From Hymenobacter tibetensis (GTDB lineage: Bacteria > Bacteroidota > Bacteroidia > Cytophagales > Hymenobacteraceae), in NCBI RefSeq assembly GCF_022827545.1, contig NZ_CP094669.1, positions 571,001-635,000 of the forward strand: a DNA stretch of 64,000 bases. The letters are read 5' to 3'. The notes below the pieces were generated by a model. The model saw only the letters and a list, made by a program, of their open reading frames with translations, was not told where the DNA came from and made no database searches. Shown piece after piece: positions 16,575 to 25,707 of this stretch (position 1 is the first letter of the stretch; each line of letters starts with the position of its first letter). Made by a program: the position numbers and the translations under genes.

Positions 16575-19100
16575 ATGAATTTATTCTTGCACACGCTGGG
16601 CCGAGTGGCCATAGTACTCACGCTGGGTGTGGCAATGCCACTTGTTGGCTTTGCTCAAGCAACGGCTCCTGCAGCAAAGGGCGACGAGCCAAAGCGCTAC
16701 GAGTTGGGCGGTATTACAATTAGCGGTGCACGCTATCTAGACTCCAATACTCTTATTGGGCTGACTGGGTTGCGTGTGGGTGACCCTATTTCTTTGCCGG
16801 GCGAGGAAATAGGCAAAGCAATCCGTAAAGTTTGGGAGCAAGGTATTCTTGGTGACGTAAGTGTTTCGGTTACCCGAATAGATGGCAATCGTATTTTTCT
16901 GGACTTCAACCTCAAGGAGCGTCCTCGCTTATCAAAGTTCGAATTCTCGGGCATTGGCAAAAGCCAAGCTGACGATCTAAAGAACAAGATCAAGCTGATT
17001 CGGGGCAAAGTTGTGACGGATGCGTTGCTGAGTAACACCAGAACACAAGTGCGTAAGTTCTACACCAACAAAGGCTTCTTGGATGCCAAGGTGAACATCG
17101 TGCAGGTGCCTGATTCCAGCTTATCGAACAGCGTAGTGCTGAAGATAAACGTTGACAAGGGAGGCAAGAGCAAGATTCGAGAAATTGCCTTCGAAGGCAA
17201 TGAGGCATTCAAGGACAGCAAGCTGAAAGGCAAGTTCAAGAAAACGAAAGAAAAGAAATTCCCTAAAATTCTGAATTCCGGTAAATTCCAACGGGTGGAG
17301 TTCGAGGAAGACAAGCAGAAGCTTGTTGATTTCTATAACGCGCAAGGCTACCGTGATGCGGTAGTAGTATCGGACACGCTTATTCGGAATGGAGAGGCTC
17401 TGGAACTGCGCGTGCGTGTGGATGAAGGCCCAAAGTATTACTTCCGAAACATCAGTTGGGCTGGTAATTACTTGTATGACGACAAGACACTAGCTTCAGT
17501 GCTTGGAATCAAAGAAGGCAGCGTGTACAGCAAAGAAACGTTGGACAAGCGCCTGAATTACAACCCTACGGGTCAGGATATCACCTCGCTCTACATGAAC
17601 GATGGATATCTGTTTTTCTCTATCGACCCAGTGGAAACTAAAGTGGAAGGCGACTCAATTGATATTGAGATGCGCATCACTGAAGGGGTCCAGGCGCGCA
17701 TCAAGGAGGTTAATATTTCCGGCAACACGAAGACCACCGACCATGTGTTGCGACGAGAGTTGCGCACGCTACCCGGTGACAAGTTTAACCGCGAACTGCT
17801 GATTCGTTCACAGCGTGAAATATCCACTTTGGGCTACTTTGACCCTGAGAAAGTGGGTATCAACCCCGTGCCTAACCAAGCAGACGGTACGGTGGACATC
17901 AACTACACAGTAGTGGAAAAGCCTTCCGACCAAATTACGCTTTCGGGTGGATGGGGCGGATATGCGGGCTTTATTGGTACAGTAGGTCTGGTATTCAATA
18001 ACTTTTCTCTGCGCAAGGCCAAGGATTTCCGCAACTGGACCCCCGTACCAGCTGGCGACGGACAGCGAATTGCTTTGAACGTGCAGGCTAACGGATTACA
18101 GTACCAGGCGTATTCCTTTTCGTTCACTGAGCCTTGGTTGGGCGGCCGTAAGCCCAATTCTCTATCGTTTAGCTTGAACCGCAGCATCAACCGGTTGACC
18201 TACGGCAGCACGTTTGATGTAGAGAACGGAAGCTTTATCAAAAGCAATACCGCTTCTCTGAGCTTAGGCCGTCGGTTGCGTTGGCCAGATGACTACTTCA
18301 CGCTGAGTAACTCATTGGCTGTAACGCAGTATGAGACGCAGAACTATCAGTTGTTCGAGAATTTCCAGAACGGTATTGCCACGAACATCACGCTGAACAC
18401 CACACTGTCGCGCAATAGCATTGACAATCCAACTTACACGCGGCGTGGTTCCTCGTTGGCGTTGAGCGTAAACCTCACTCCACCTTACTCGGCTATCAAA
18501 GGCGCGCACCCCAATAGCAATGAGTGGGTCGAGTTCCACAAGTGGATGTTTGATGCCTCGTGGTTTACCCCAATCGCAGGTAAGTTGGTGCTGAACACTC
18601 GGGCTCACTTCGGTTTCATCGGTACTTATAATAGTAGCCGTCAGATAGGACCGTTCGAGCGTTTCAAGCTAGGAGGCTCAGGTTTGGCCGCTGGTGGCAG
18701 CCAAAACTTTGCGGTAGGTACCGAATACGTAGGCTTGCGCGGCTATGCTGATCCGAACGATGCAAACGCTATACCTACAGCCCAGCAAAATCAGAACGGC
18801 GGCGCAGTTTATAATAAGTATGTAATGGAGCTGCGTTATCCGGTGTCGCTGAACCCAGCCGCGACGGTTTATGTTCTTAGTTTCGCAGAGGCCGGCAATG
18901 CATTCAATAGCTACACCGATTATAATCCCTATAAACTGTACCGTTCGGTTGGGGTAGGAGCCCGGATTTTTATGTCGGCATTCGGTTTGCTAGGGTTTGA
19001 TTACGGCCGTGCATTTGACGCTGTTCCGCGCACAAGCACTAACCAGACTGCTCAAGACCGTAACCAATTCCACTTCATCATCGGTCAGCAAATCCGCTAA
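16575..19100 (+). CDS. bamA: Outer-membrane protein assembly factor BamA
   Basis: BamA is the essential outer-membrane insertase that folds beta-barrel proteins. The 841-residue protein has a signal peptide (VLTLGVAMPLVGFAQA), then serial POTRA domains up to about residue 440 (ITISGARYLDSNTLIGLTGL; IREIAFEGNEAFKDSKL; YFRNISWAGNYLYDD; IKEVNISGNTKTTDHVLRREL), then the 16-stranded barrel. The conserved late-barrel segment is FKLGGSG, with FLGFDYGRAFD-like LLGFDYGRAFD near the end. It ends GQQIR rather than in an aromatic residue. A lysine-rich insert (KGKFKKTKEKKFPKI) interrupts the third POTRA. The gene lies between uppS and the two Skp-like chaperone genes, its usual partners. Confidence 0.96.
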   Translation: MNLFLHTLGRVAIVLTLGVAMPLVGFAQATAPAAKGDEPKRYELGGITISGARYLDSNTLIGLTGLRVGDPISLPGEEIGKAIRKVWEQGILGDVSVSVTRIDGNRIFLDFNLKERPRLSKFEFSGIGKSQADDLKNKIKLIRGKVVTDALLSNTRTQVRKFYTNKGFLDAKVNIVQVPDSSLSNSVVLKINVDKGGKSKIREIAFEGNEAFKDSKLKGKFKKTKEKKFPKILNSGKFQRVEFEEDKQKLVDFYNAQGYRDAVVVSDTLIRNGEALELRVRVDEGPKYYFRNISWAGNYLYDDKTLASVLGIKEGSVYSKETLDKRLNYNPTGQDITSLYMNDGYLFFSIDPVETKVEGDSIDIEMRITEGVQARIKEVNISGNTKTTDHVLRRELRTLPGDKFNRELLIRSQREISTLGYFDPEKVGINPVPNQADGTVDINYTVVEKPSDQITLSGGWGGYAGFIGTVGLVFNNFSLRKAKDFRNWTPVPAGDGQRIALNVQANGLQYQAYSFSFTEPWLGGRKPNSLSFSLNRSINRLTYGSTFDVENGSFIKSNTASLSLGRRLRWPDDYFTLSNSLAVTQYETQNYQLFENFQNGIATNITLNTTLSRNSIDNPTYTRRGSSLALSVNLTPPYSAIKGAHPNSNEWVEFHKWMFDASWFTPIAGKLVLNTRAHFGFIGTYNSSRQIGPFERFKLGGSGLAAGGSQNFAVGTEYVGLRGYADPNDANAIPTAQQNQNGGAVYNKYVMELRYPVSLNPAATVYVLSFAEAGNAFNSYTDYNPYKLYRSVGVGARIFMSAFGLLGFDYGRAFDAVPRTSTNQTAQDRNQFHFIIGQQIR

Positions 19101-19137
19101 TAGCGGCAAGCGAGGGCCGGACTATCACACTGCTGCT

Positions 19138-19824
19138 ATGAAAAAAATGTTTTCCGCCCTAGCTGCTCTGCTGGTGCTTTTAGCTGCAAGCAATCCACTT
19201 GCAGCGCAGAAGTTTGGCTACGTCGACTCCGAGTACATCATGAGCAAGATGCCGGAGTATGCGCAGGCTCAAACCGAACTGAACAACTTGTCGCAGAACT
19301 GGCAAAAAGATATTGAGAGCCAGAAGAAGGACTTGGATAAGTTGTATCGTACCTATCAAGCGGAGGAGGTTCTATTGACCGAGCCGATGAAGAAGAAGCG
19401 TCAGGATGAAATCCTGAAAAAAGAGCAGGATGTTAAGGCTTACCAGAACAAAATTTTCGGCTACGAAGGTCAGCTGTTCAAAAAGCGTCAGGAGTTGACT
19501 AAACCGGTACAGGACCGCGTTTTTGAAGGCATTGAAAAGGTGGCTAAGAAAAAGCAGTTAGCCATCATGTTCGACAAATCGGGTGACCTGACTATGCTGT
19601 ACACCAACCCTGTGCATGACTACACGGAATTTGTATTGGAAGAATTGGGTTTAGCTTCTGAAGACAAAAACCAAACAGCACAGAAAGGCAGCGTTAAAAC
19701 TGTATCTGTACCAAAGACACCGGCCGGCGACGAACCGCAGGCTGACGAAGCCAAAGAAAGCGCTACACCTGCTACTCGTCCTACTCGGCAGCCAGCTACC
19801 CGTCCGGCAAGCCGAAAAAACTAA
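19138..19824 (+). CDS. OmpH/Skp-family periplasmic chaperone (copy 1)
   Basis: A 228-residue exported protein with signal peptide ending NPLAAQ, then KFGYVDSEYIMSKMPEYAQAQTEL, the Skp start motif, and two long charged helices forming the chaperone's tentacles (roughly residues 40-140). Skp-like proteins hold unfolded outer-membrane proteins for BamA. The tail (about residues 185-228) is a Lys/Ala/Pro/Thr-rich low-complexity extension with SATPATRPTRQPATRP, longer than typical Skp. The open frame extends upstream into bamA, but ATG at 19138 gives the signal peptide and follows the bamA stop by 37 bases. Confidence 0.9.
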   Translation: MKKMFSALAALLVLLAASNPLAAQKFGYVDSEYIMSKMPEYAQAQTELNNLSQNWQKDIESQKKDLDKLYRTYQAEEVLLTEPMKKKRQDEILKKEQDVKAYQNKIFGYEGQLFKKRQELTKPVQDRVFEGIEKVAKKKQLAIMFDKSGDLTMLYTNPVHDYTEFVLEELGLASEDKNQTAQKGSVKTVSVPKTPAGDEPQADEAKESATPATRPTRQPATRPASRKN

Positions 19825-19861
19825 CTTTGCAACATCAACCTTCTCAGCCGTTTCTCTTTTA

Positions 19862-20539
19862 ATGACTATCATGAACATGTTCCGCGTTGCATTGGCTGCG
19901 GCCGCCCTTTCTTTCACGTCGGCCACAGTTGCGCTAGCGCAGGCTCCTACCACTGCGGGTGCTGCTGCACCTGCTGTTGCCAGCGGTCCATTAAAAATCG
20001 GATACACCAGTGTGGAGTACGTGCTTAGCCAAATGCCTGAGAGCCGGCAGATAGAGGCTGACTTGAAAGCATACAGCACGCAACTTGAAAACCAGCTGAA
20101 AAGCAAGTACGCCGACTATCAGGGCAAAGCCGAAGCATACCAGAAAGGCGCTGCTACAATGACTGACGTAGTGAAAGCCGATAAAGAAAAGGAACTCACT
20201 ACTATGCAGCAGTCCATCCAAGAGTTTCAGCGTTCTGCTGATCAGAACCTTCAGCAGAAGCAGCAGACTTTGCTGAAACCGGCTCTAGACAAACTGCAAA
20301 AAACGATTGATGCTGTAGCCAACGAGAATGGTTACACCTACGTGCTGAACTCCGATGGAGCAAGCCCCGTACTGTTGCACGGCCCTAAAGAAGGCGACAT
20401 ATCAGACTTGGTGTTGAAAAAGATGGGCGTAACGCCTGGCGCCAACGCTGCCGCTGCTGCACCCAAGGTGAGTGCTCCGGCTGCAACTCCTGTGTCAAAC
20501 ACTGCTGCGAGTAAGACTAAAGTGAAAACCAAAAAGTAA
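19862..20539 (+). CDS. OmpH/Skp-family periplasmic chaperone (copy 2)
   Basis: A 225-residue second Skp-like chaperone: signal peptide to VALAQ, then LKIGYTSVEYVLSQMPESRQIEADLKAYSTQL and coiled-coil helices to about residue 150, ending in an Ala/Lys-rich tail (VSNTAASKTKVKTKK). Two adjacent Skp paralogues downstream of bamA are common in Bacteroidota. The start at 19862 (MTIMNM) has a second ATG at 19871. A strong hairpin terminator at 20570-20602 closes the series. Confidence 0.9.
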   Translation: MTIMNMFRVALAAAALSFTSATVALAQAPTTAGAAAPAVASGPLKIGYTSVEYVLSQMPESRQIEADLKAYSTQLENQLKSKYADYQGKAEAYQKGAATMTDVVKADKEKELTTMQQSIQEFQRSADQNLQQKQQTLLKPALDKLQKTIDAVANENGYTYVLNSDGASPVLLHGPKEGDISDLVLKKMGVTPGANAAAAAPKVSAPAATPVSNTAASKTKVKTKK

Positions 20540-20569
20540 GGCTTAATTTGCCTGTTCATTTGGCCAGAC

Positions 20570-20602
20570 AAGCCGGGACGTATAGTCCCGGCTTTCTTGT
20601 TT
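20570..20602 (+). terminator. Intrinsic terminator after the ompH genes
   Basis: AAGCCGGGAC pairs perfectly with GTCCCGGCTT across a five-base loop, followed by TCTTGTTT. It lies 30 bases after the second ompH stop and ends the bamA block; murI, a frequent next gene in this block elsewhere, is absent. Confidence 0.75.
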
Positions 20603-20623
20603 AAGGGCTTCTTCTCTTTGTAT

Positions 20624-21691
20624 ATGACCCAGCTTGATCCCTCCGACGAAGAGCTATTACCAGCAGTACCCCTAGAAGAAGACGAGGCGGAGGCTGGTGA
20701 TGAGCTGTATGAGCATCACCGCATTTCAGTAAGCCGTAAACAAGACTTATTGCGGCTCGACAAATATTTGCTGCGCCAACTGCCTCATACCTCGCGCACC
20801 AAGATTCAAAATGCTATTCTGGCAGAAGCGGTGCAGGTGAATGACCGGCCCGTCAAGTCCAGCTACCGTATCAAGCCTGGCGACGTAATTACTATTACCC
20901 TGCCTGAACCACCCATTGATTATCGGGTATTGCCTGAACCGATGGACCTCGACATCCGATATGAGGATGAGGCCTTGTTGATGGTGAACAAGCCTGCTGG
21001 TATGGTAGTGCACCCAGCGTATGGCAACTGGCATGGTACGCTAGTAAACGGGCTAACCCATCATCTCAATAATCTCCCTACAGGCCGCAACGGTGAGATA
21101 CGCCCAGGACTTATTCACCGCATCGACAAAGACACGTCAGGCTTGTTGGTTATTGGCAAGACAGAATTTGCTATGACACACTTGTCGCAGCAGTTCTTTC
21201 ACCACACCATCGAGCGGACATATCTGGCTTTGGTGTGGGGAGTGCCCAAAGAAGCACAGGGTACCATTCGTGGCAATATTGGCCGAAGCATCAAAGACCG
21301 CAAGGTACAAGCCGTGTACCCCGATGGTGACCAAGGTAAATCCGCTGTCACGCACTACAAGGTGCTACGAACGTTCGGTACCGTAGCGTTGGTGCAGTGT
21401 AACCTGGAAACAGGGCGCACGCACCAAATTCGGGTGCATATGAAGCACATAGGACACCCGCTGTTTTCTGATGCTACCTACGGCGGCAACAAAGTGTTGT
21501 ACGGCCAACGAACAGGTGCATACAAGGCATTTGTAGAGAAAGCCTTTGAGCTGATGCCTCGACAGGCTTTGCACGCAAAGTCCCTGGGATTTGTGCACCC
21601 TGTTACGGGTGCTCAGATGCAATTCGAGGTGGAACTACCAACCGACTTTGCTTCGGTGTTAGCGCACTGGGAAGTATACGCGCAGGAGTAA
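20624..21691 (+). CDS. RluA-family 23S rRNA pseudouridine synthase
   Basis: A 355-residue RluA-family pseudouridine synthase, converting specific uridines in rRNA or tRNA. Seen: an N-terminal S4 RNA-binding domain at about residues 35-90 (LRLDKYLLRQLPHTSRTKIQNAI, then VKSSYRIKPGDVI), the catalytic IHRIDKDTSGLLVIGKT with its Asp, and HQIRVHMKHIGHPL. This S4-plus-catalytic layout matches RluD (or RluC) rather than the short RluA. The TTG start at 20597 would lie in the terminator of the preceding gene, so ATG at 20624 was chosen. It is monocistronic, ending at a bidirectional terminator. Confidence 0.93.
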   Translation: MTQLDPSDEELLPAVPLEEDEAEAGDELYEHHRISVSRKQDLLRLDKYLLRQLPHTSRTKIQNAILAEAVQVNDRPVKSSYRIKPGDVITITLPEPPIDYRVLPEPMDLDIRYEDEALLMVNKPAGMVVHPAYGNWHGTLVNGLTHHLNNLPTGRNGEIRPGLIHRIDKDTSGLLVIGKTEFAMTHLSQQFFHHTIERTYLALVWGVPKEAQGTIRGNIGRSIKDRKVQAVYPDGDQGKSAVTHYKVLRTFGTVALVQCNLETGRTHQIRVHMKHIGHPLFSDATYGGNKVLYGQRTGAYKAFVEKAFELMPRQALHAKSLGFVHPVTGAQMQFEVELPTDFASVLAHWEVYAQE

Positions 21692-21722
21692 GCTATAGGT
21701 AGCGCAAATGCTTCTTTAGTAA

Positions 21723-21770
21723 AGAGCAAAAAAAGACCCCTAACAGTTGCTAGGGGTCTTTTTTTGCTCT
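21723..21770. terminator. Bidirectional intrinsic terminator between convergent genes
   Basis: A 19-base perfect stem (AGAGCAAAAAAAGACCCCT at 21723-21741 with its complement at 21752-21770) has T-rich tails on both strands. It serves the pseudouridine synthase on the plus strand and the TPR gene, ending at 21785, on the minus strand. Confidence 0.92.
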
Positions 21771-21784
21771 TATTGAAAAGAGAA

Positions 21785-23395
21785 TTACTTCTTCGGTGCT
21801 GCTTTAGAAGTGGCCTTTGCTGGGGCTTTCATCGAAGCAATAACCTTCTGCGCATTGGCATTGCCTGGGTCAAGAGACAACACTTGCTCGTAGTAAGGAG
21901 CAGCAGTGGTTTTTTCACCTTTAGCATAGTAGTAGTAGCCTAAGTACTCATTGGCTTCTACCAAACCATCCTTGTACTTTGCTGGATCAGCCTTAGCAAG
22001 TTCGATGAACTTCTCGTAGTGAGGCTTAGCGAGGCCCTGCTTGGAGTCTGGATCCAGTGCGTAGTTAGCTTTTGCACGCATCAAGTAACCTGGTACGTAA
22101 GTAGGCCGAGCTACAAGCACTGCATTGTACAGGCTGTCTGCTTGCGTGTACTGCTTGTTTCCGCCGTAAGCCACTGCCAAGCGAATCTGGTCGGTGAGTT
22201 CTGGCTTCTCATCAGCTTTCATCTTGGCTTTGTAAGCAGCAATGGCAGCTGGGTAGTTTTTCTGCAGCATATACGCCTGAGCAAGCTCGTTCTGCAGTTC
22301 AGCAGCTTTCTTCGGATCCTTGGCTATAGCCTTCTGAATGGTAGCAGTGCCTTCTTCTGCACGACCTGCTTTCGACAGCATTTTGCCGTAGTACACATAG
22401 TCTTCGGTAATCAGCTTTTCAGCTGGTACCAACTTCATGTACGCTTCCATAGAGGTGAGAGCCTCGGCATTCTTACCGGTTTCAAACAGCGAGTATGCCT
22501 TCAGACGGTTCATGGTTACGTCCTGCGGATTGCGGGCCAGAACTTTATCCACTTCCACAAGAGCTTCAGGATACTTCTTCGTCAGGAATAGGAACGAAGC
22601 GTACTTAGCATCAGTGCCAGGCGACTTTTCAGCTACTCCCTGGTACTTCTGGAAAGTGGCCAGTGCGTCGTCGTACTTACCAGCATAGAAATAGGTTTCA
22701 GCCAAAGCATTGTATGCAGGGGCGTAGTTTGGATCTATGGCAATGGCTTTCTCGAACGAAGTACGGGCATCGTTGTAGTTACGAGCACGTACGTTCAGCT
22801 CTCCTTTACGGTAGTTTGCCAGCGCGCTGTTGGGGTCTGCTAGCAGAGCCCGCTCATAGCTGTTCATCGCCTCGCCACCACCTTGCTCTGATTGGGCATA
22901 GATGTCGCCGCGAGCAATCATCAGTGCTGGATCGTCTTTGCCTTTGCTGATTTTCTCGGCGGCTTGTACGTATGCTAGTGCTTTTGCATTGTCTGCTTTG
23001 ATATCAGACTCACCATATGCTTGCGCAATCATGGTGAAGACTTTGACGTCTTTGCCTTTGCTAGCTTTCACTGCCTTGTCGAACTGAGCCTGAGCTTCGG
23101 CAGCGTTGCCTTTAGCTAAAGCAGCGCGACCAGCAGCTACCATGGTCATGGGGTTCTTAGGATCCTGAGGAACCCGGCTGAAATAAAAGGCAGCCGAATC
23201 AGGCATATCACGCATCTGATACAGGCGGCCTAATTCAAACGAGGCCTCAGGAGACTGACCTTGCTTGAGCAGGGCAGACCGGGCTTCGCTGTAACGCTCA
23301 AGTTCAATGGCTTTCTGAGGAGTCTGAGCGTAAGCGGCAGTGCCGGAAACTGACAAGGCAACGAGGAACGAGATATTCCAGGGCTTGAAGTTCAT
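21785..23395 (-). CDS. Exported tetratricopeptide-repeat protein
   Basis: A 536-residue protein with a signal peptide (FLVALSVSGTAAYAQ) followed by about twelve TPR-like 34-residue repeats. Good examples are ALANYRKGELNVRARNYNDA and YAPAYNALAETYFYAGKYDDA, with AYMLQKNYPAAIAAYKAKM further on. It ends in an Ala/Lys tail. TPR arrays mediate protein-protein binding; a periplasmic location follows from the signal peptide. It lies 46 bases downstream of the PstS-like lipoprotein and shares its strand, and this lipoprotein-TPR pair recurs beside tonB/exb genes in Bacteroidota. Specific partners are not visible. Confidence 0.9.
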   Translation of the reverse strand: MNFKPWNISFLVALSVSGTAAYAQTPQKAIELERYSEARSALLKQGQSPEASFELGRLYQMRDMPDSAAFYFSRVPQDPKNPMTMVAAGRAALAKGNAAEAQAQFDKAVKASKGKDVKVFTMIAQAYGESDIKADNAKALAYVQAAEKISKGKDDPALMIARGDIYAQSEQGGGEAMNSYERALLADPNSALANYRKGELNVRARNYNDARTSFEKAIAIDPNYAPAYNALAETYFYAGKYDDALATFQKYQGVAEKSPGTDAKYASFLFLTKKYPEALVEVDKVLARNPQDVTMNRLKAYSLFETGKNAEALTSMEAYMKLVPAEKLITEDYVYYGKMLSKAGRAEEGTATIQKAIAKDPKKAAELQNELAQAYMLQKNYPAAIAAYKAKMKADEKPELTDQIRLAVAYGGNKQYTQADSLYNAVLVARPTYVPGYLMRAKANYALDPDSKQGLAKPHYEKFIELAKADPAKYKDGLVEANEYLGYYYYAKGEKTTAAPYYEQVLSLDPGNANAQKVIASMKAPAKATSKAAPKK

Positions 23396-23441
23396 GGGTA
23401 AAAGGTTTGGTGGAAAAGAGGTGTGTTAAAAAGAGTCGAAC

Positions 23442-24419
23442 TTACTTCTTCGAGGTATTCACGATTCGAGTCTGTCCGGTGGCTGGCATCAATCCTGATT
23501 TCAAGACGATGAGTTGTCCTTTGGTACCTGCTACGAAAGATGCAAAACCGGTGCCAAGGCCAGCGCGACCTTCGCGACTTATGATGTAGAGCTCGCGCCG
23601 CAAAGGATACTTCTTTAGGGCTAAGTATGCTTGAAATGGCTGATAGTAATCGTCAACTGATTTCGGATTGGCGTCGGCGCTGATACTGGCTATGCGTACA
23701 CGCTTCAAAAACCGCTGTACTGCCGCATCATCTCGGTCGCTGATCCAATTGGCTCCAATTATACCAATAGCGTTCGGATGAGTAGCAACGTAATCTAGTA
23801 GCGCTGGGTTCGATTTAGCAGCAAAGACCCGTTTAGACAAGGCCGCACCTCGCGTAATAGAGTCTTGTACGTAGCGCGTAGTGCTAGATCTATTGGCATC
23901 AAAAACAACGTCAATGTCTCTGGATTGACCTTTTCCACTGATCTGCTTCCAGTCAGCTTTCTGGCCCGAGAAAATAGCGCTTAGCTGCGCAGTTGTCAAA
24001 AGCGAGTCAGGATTGGATGGGTGCAAAATAATGGCCAACCCATCAGTAGCAATGTGTGTGGTGCGTGGGATAAGCATCTGCTTTTCCAACTGTGCCTTCT
24101 CGTTCGCATTCAACTGGCGAGACAGCACTACCGCCCGAACTTTGTTGGTCAATATATCTTTGGCTACGTCATCTTCGGGCTTATAAGCCGCCGTAACGTG
24201 AGCGTAGATATATAATTGCTGGAAAGTGTCGATGTGAGACTTCAATATTGGCTCAAATGTCTCGTCGACGCTGATATTGATTCGGCCACTAGTGGAAGTA
24301 TCATCATCAGGGCCTGTGTTTGCATCGGGGTTCCGGTTGCAAGCAGCCACAGTCAGAAACGTGCCTGTCAAAGCCAGTTTAAAAGAAAAAGAGCGCAGGT
24401 GGGCAAGTAATCTATTCAT
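23442..24419 (-). CDS. PstS-like phosphate-binding lipoprotein
   Basis: A 325-residue lipoprotein with a basic start, hydrophobic stretch and lipobox VAAC (Cys near residue 26), then a PstS/SBP-like solute-binding fold: INISVDETFEPILKSHIDTF, NKVRAVVLSRQLN, GLAIILHPSNPDSLLTTAQLSAIFSGQ, DVVFDANRSSTTRYVQDSI, IGIIGANWI. The substrate is presumed to be phosphate or another anion from fold resemblance. No pstCAB genes are near, so a role other than uptake is possible. The open frame extends 26 codons upstream, but ATG at 24419 gives the lipoprotein signal. Its start overlaps the end of the upstream gene by 8 bases. Confidence 0.82.
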   Translation of the reverse strand: MNRLLAHLRSFSFKLALTGTFLTVAACNRNPDANTGPDDDTSTSGRINISVDETFEPILKSHIDTFQQLYIYAHVTAAYKPEDDVAKDILTNKVRAVVLSRQLNANEKAQLEKQMLIPRTTHIATDGLAIILHPSNPDSLLTTAQLSAIFSGQKADWKQISGKGQSRDIDVVFDANRSSTTRYVQDSITRGAALSKRVFAAKSNPALLDYVATHPNAIGIIGANWISDRDDAAVQRFLKRVRIASISADANPKSVDDYYQPFQAYLALKKYPLRRELYIISREGRAGLGTGFASFVAGTKGQLIVLKSGLMPATGQTRIVNTSKK

Positions 24420-24669
24420 GGCTAGAAGCGGAATCACGGAAATGCTGCTGGTAAGTACGGACAAATCTAATAATTCCGTAAAATACGAATATACCACCTA
24501 GAATTCGGCGGTTCATCAGCGAAAGGTTCAAGGCAGGGGGAGGGGCCAGCCAAAGGTAGATCCCCAACCCAATGTAGGTGAGCGTCATGAACAGCAAAAA
24601 GTAGCGTACGAAGCTCTTAGAGCCTGTTCGCGACATCAGCCGTTCTTCAGTTGTGGGACGATTTGTCAT
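24412..24669 (-). CDS. Small two-segment membrane protein
   Basis: Not recognised. An 85-residue protein with a polar N-terminus (MTNRPTTEERLMSRTGSK) and two hydrophobic segments (FLLFMTLTYIGLGIYLWLAP and RILGGIFVFYGIIRFV). The ATG at 24669 was preferred over one at 24741 because the longer version adds a basic unconserved stretch. Its stop overlaps the start of the PstS-like lipoprotein by 8 bases, so the two are probably translationally coupled. Role unknown; assembly or regulation of the lipoprotein is a guess. Confidence 0.7.
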   Translation of the reverse strand: MTNRPTTEERLMSRTGSKSFVRYFLLFMTLTYIGLGIYLWLAPPPALNLSLMNRRILGGIFVFYGIIRFVRTYQQHFRDSASSHE

Positions 24670-24772
24670 AAGAGTAAAAGCAGCCGCAAGAAAAGTTTTG
24701 TACCGCCTATAACACGCAATTCCTAGCTTCAGGTTCGCCAAACGAACCCAAGGCTAGGTTATTGCTACAAGA

Positions 24773-24821
24773 AAGGCTGAAAATCTTCCAATTCCAGTGG
24801 AATCGAGAAATTTTCAGCCTT
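24773..24821 (-). terminator. Nested hairpin between tonB copy 2 and the small membrane gene
   Basis: AAGGCTGAAAAT (24773-24784) pairs with ATTTTCAGCCTT (24810-24821), and the loop holds a second stem, ATTCCA/TGGAAT. It lies about 55 bases beyond the tonB stop. The minus-strand tail is not T-rich, so termination is uncertain. Confidence 0.4.
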
Positions 24822-24876
24822 CTTTTAGTGCAAGTTAATCTTAATGGTTTGCCAACTAATGTGTTAGAGATAGTTA

Positions 24877-25707
24877 CTACTCGTAGCGAAATGTAATAGG
24901 CATGGTGTAACGCACCGCAACGGAGTGCTTGTTTTGCTTGCCTGGGCTCCAGAGGGGCATGTTCTTCACTACACGTGCTGCTTCTTCATCGGTGCCATAT
25001 CCGAGACCTTTAAGCACCTGCACATCCGCAATAGAACCGTCGGCTTGCACAGTGAAGGATATATACACGCGGCCAGCGACGTTGTTGCGTAGGGCGAGAG
25101 GAGGATAATGTAAGTTTTTTTGCATGTAGCGCTGCAACGCTTCCTGACCACCCATAAACTCTGGCATTACTTCAGCCGTGATAAAAGGAGCTGGAGCAGC
25201 AGGCGCCTTTGCTGTTCCACTATCGGATTTACCGACTCCTGTGCCAGCATCCCCAACTTTTCCAGTTGATGAGCCAATTACTCCGGGAGGACTATCCACT
25301 TCAGCTACCACAGCTTCTGTTACTGTTGGCTTATCAGGCAAAACATCCGGTTTAGCTTGATTGTCAGGAACCACTCTGGGAGCTATTTCAGCGGGCGGAC
25401 GCACTACGGCATGAGCAGGCTGAACCTGACTGCCTGCAGGTTTTGGGTCAGCCAACAGGGGAGGACGGATTAAGTCTATGGAAGGGAGTTCAGGAATAAT
25501 AGGAGCAGCCTCTATCAGTGTTGGAAAAAGCCAGGCTTTCACCAGCGGAGAAGATACTAGTAGCAGAGTCAATGACACAGCAATAGCCAGTGCTCTGGCT
25601 AGGTGGCGCTGATAAAGTCGACGAAGCACATAGGCTCCGTACATTTTGTTTCGGCCCTCGAAAACCATTTCATCGAGGCTGGCGGTGCGTAGGTCGAGCG
25701 TGTTCAT
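24877..25707 (-). CDS. Energy transducer TonB (copy 2, outside the exb operon)
   Basis: A 276-residue TonB-family protein. Seen: a short cytoplasmic start with FEGRNKMYGAYVLRRLY, one membrane helix at about residues 38-56, a long Pro/Ala/Val linker (about 70-190) and the C-terminal TonB fold (YPPLALRNNVAGRVYISFTVQADGSIADVQVLKGLG, SPGKQNKHSVAVRYTMPITF). It shares FEGRNKxYGAYVLRRLY and the C-domain with the tonB at 25977, showing duplication. Its linker is a mixed Pro/Val/Gly/Ser sequence, not the polyproline run of the other copy. The 268-base gap upstream contains the terminator of the main operon and no clear promoter box. Confidence 0.9.
   Translation of the reverse strand: MNTLDLRTASLDEMVFEGRNKMYGAYVLRRLYQRHLARALAIAVSLTLLLVSSPLVKAWLFPTLIEAAPIIPELPSIDLIRPPLLADPKPAGSQVQPAHAVVRPPAEIAPRVVPDNQAKPDVLPDKPTVTEAVVAEVDSPPGVIGSSTGKVGDAGTGVGKSDSGTAKAPAAPAPFITAEVMPEFMGGQEALQRYMQKNLHYPPLALRNNVAGRVYISFTVQADGSIADVQVLKGLGYGTDEEAARVVKNMPLWSPGKQNKHSVAVRYTMPITFRYE

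Noticed and set aside
22019..22591. 190-codon open frame antisense to the TPR gene
   Set aside because: Falls inside a repeat-rich coding region and shows no recognisable domain.
24722..24758. CCTAGC/GCTAGG and GGTTCG/CGAACC arms read as a tRNA-like or riboswitch fold
   Set aside because: Two short stems separated by mismatches; no tRNA cloverleaf or known riboswitch consensus.
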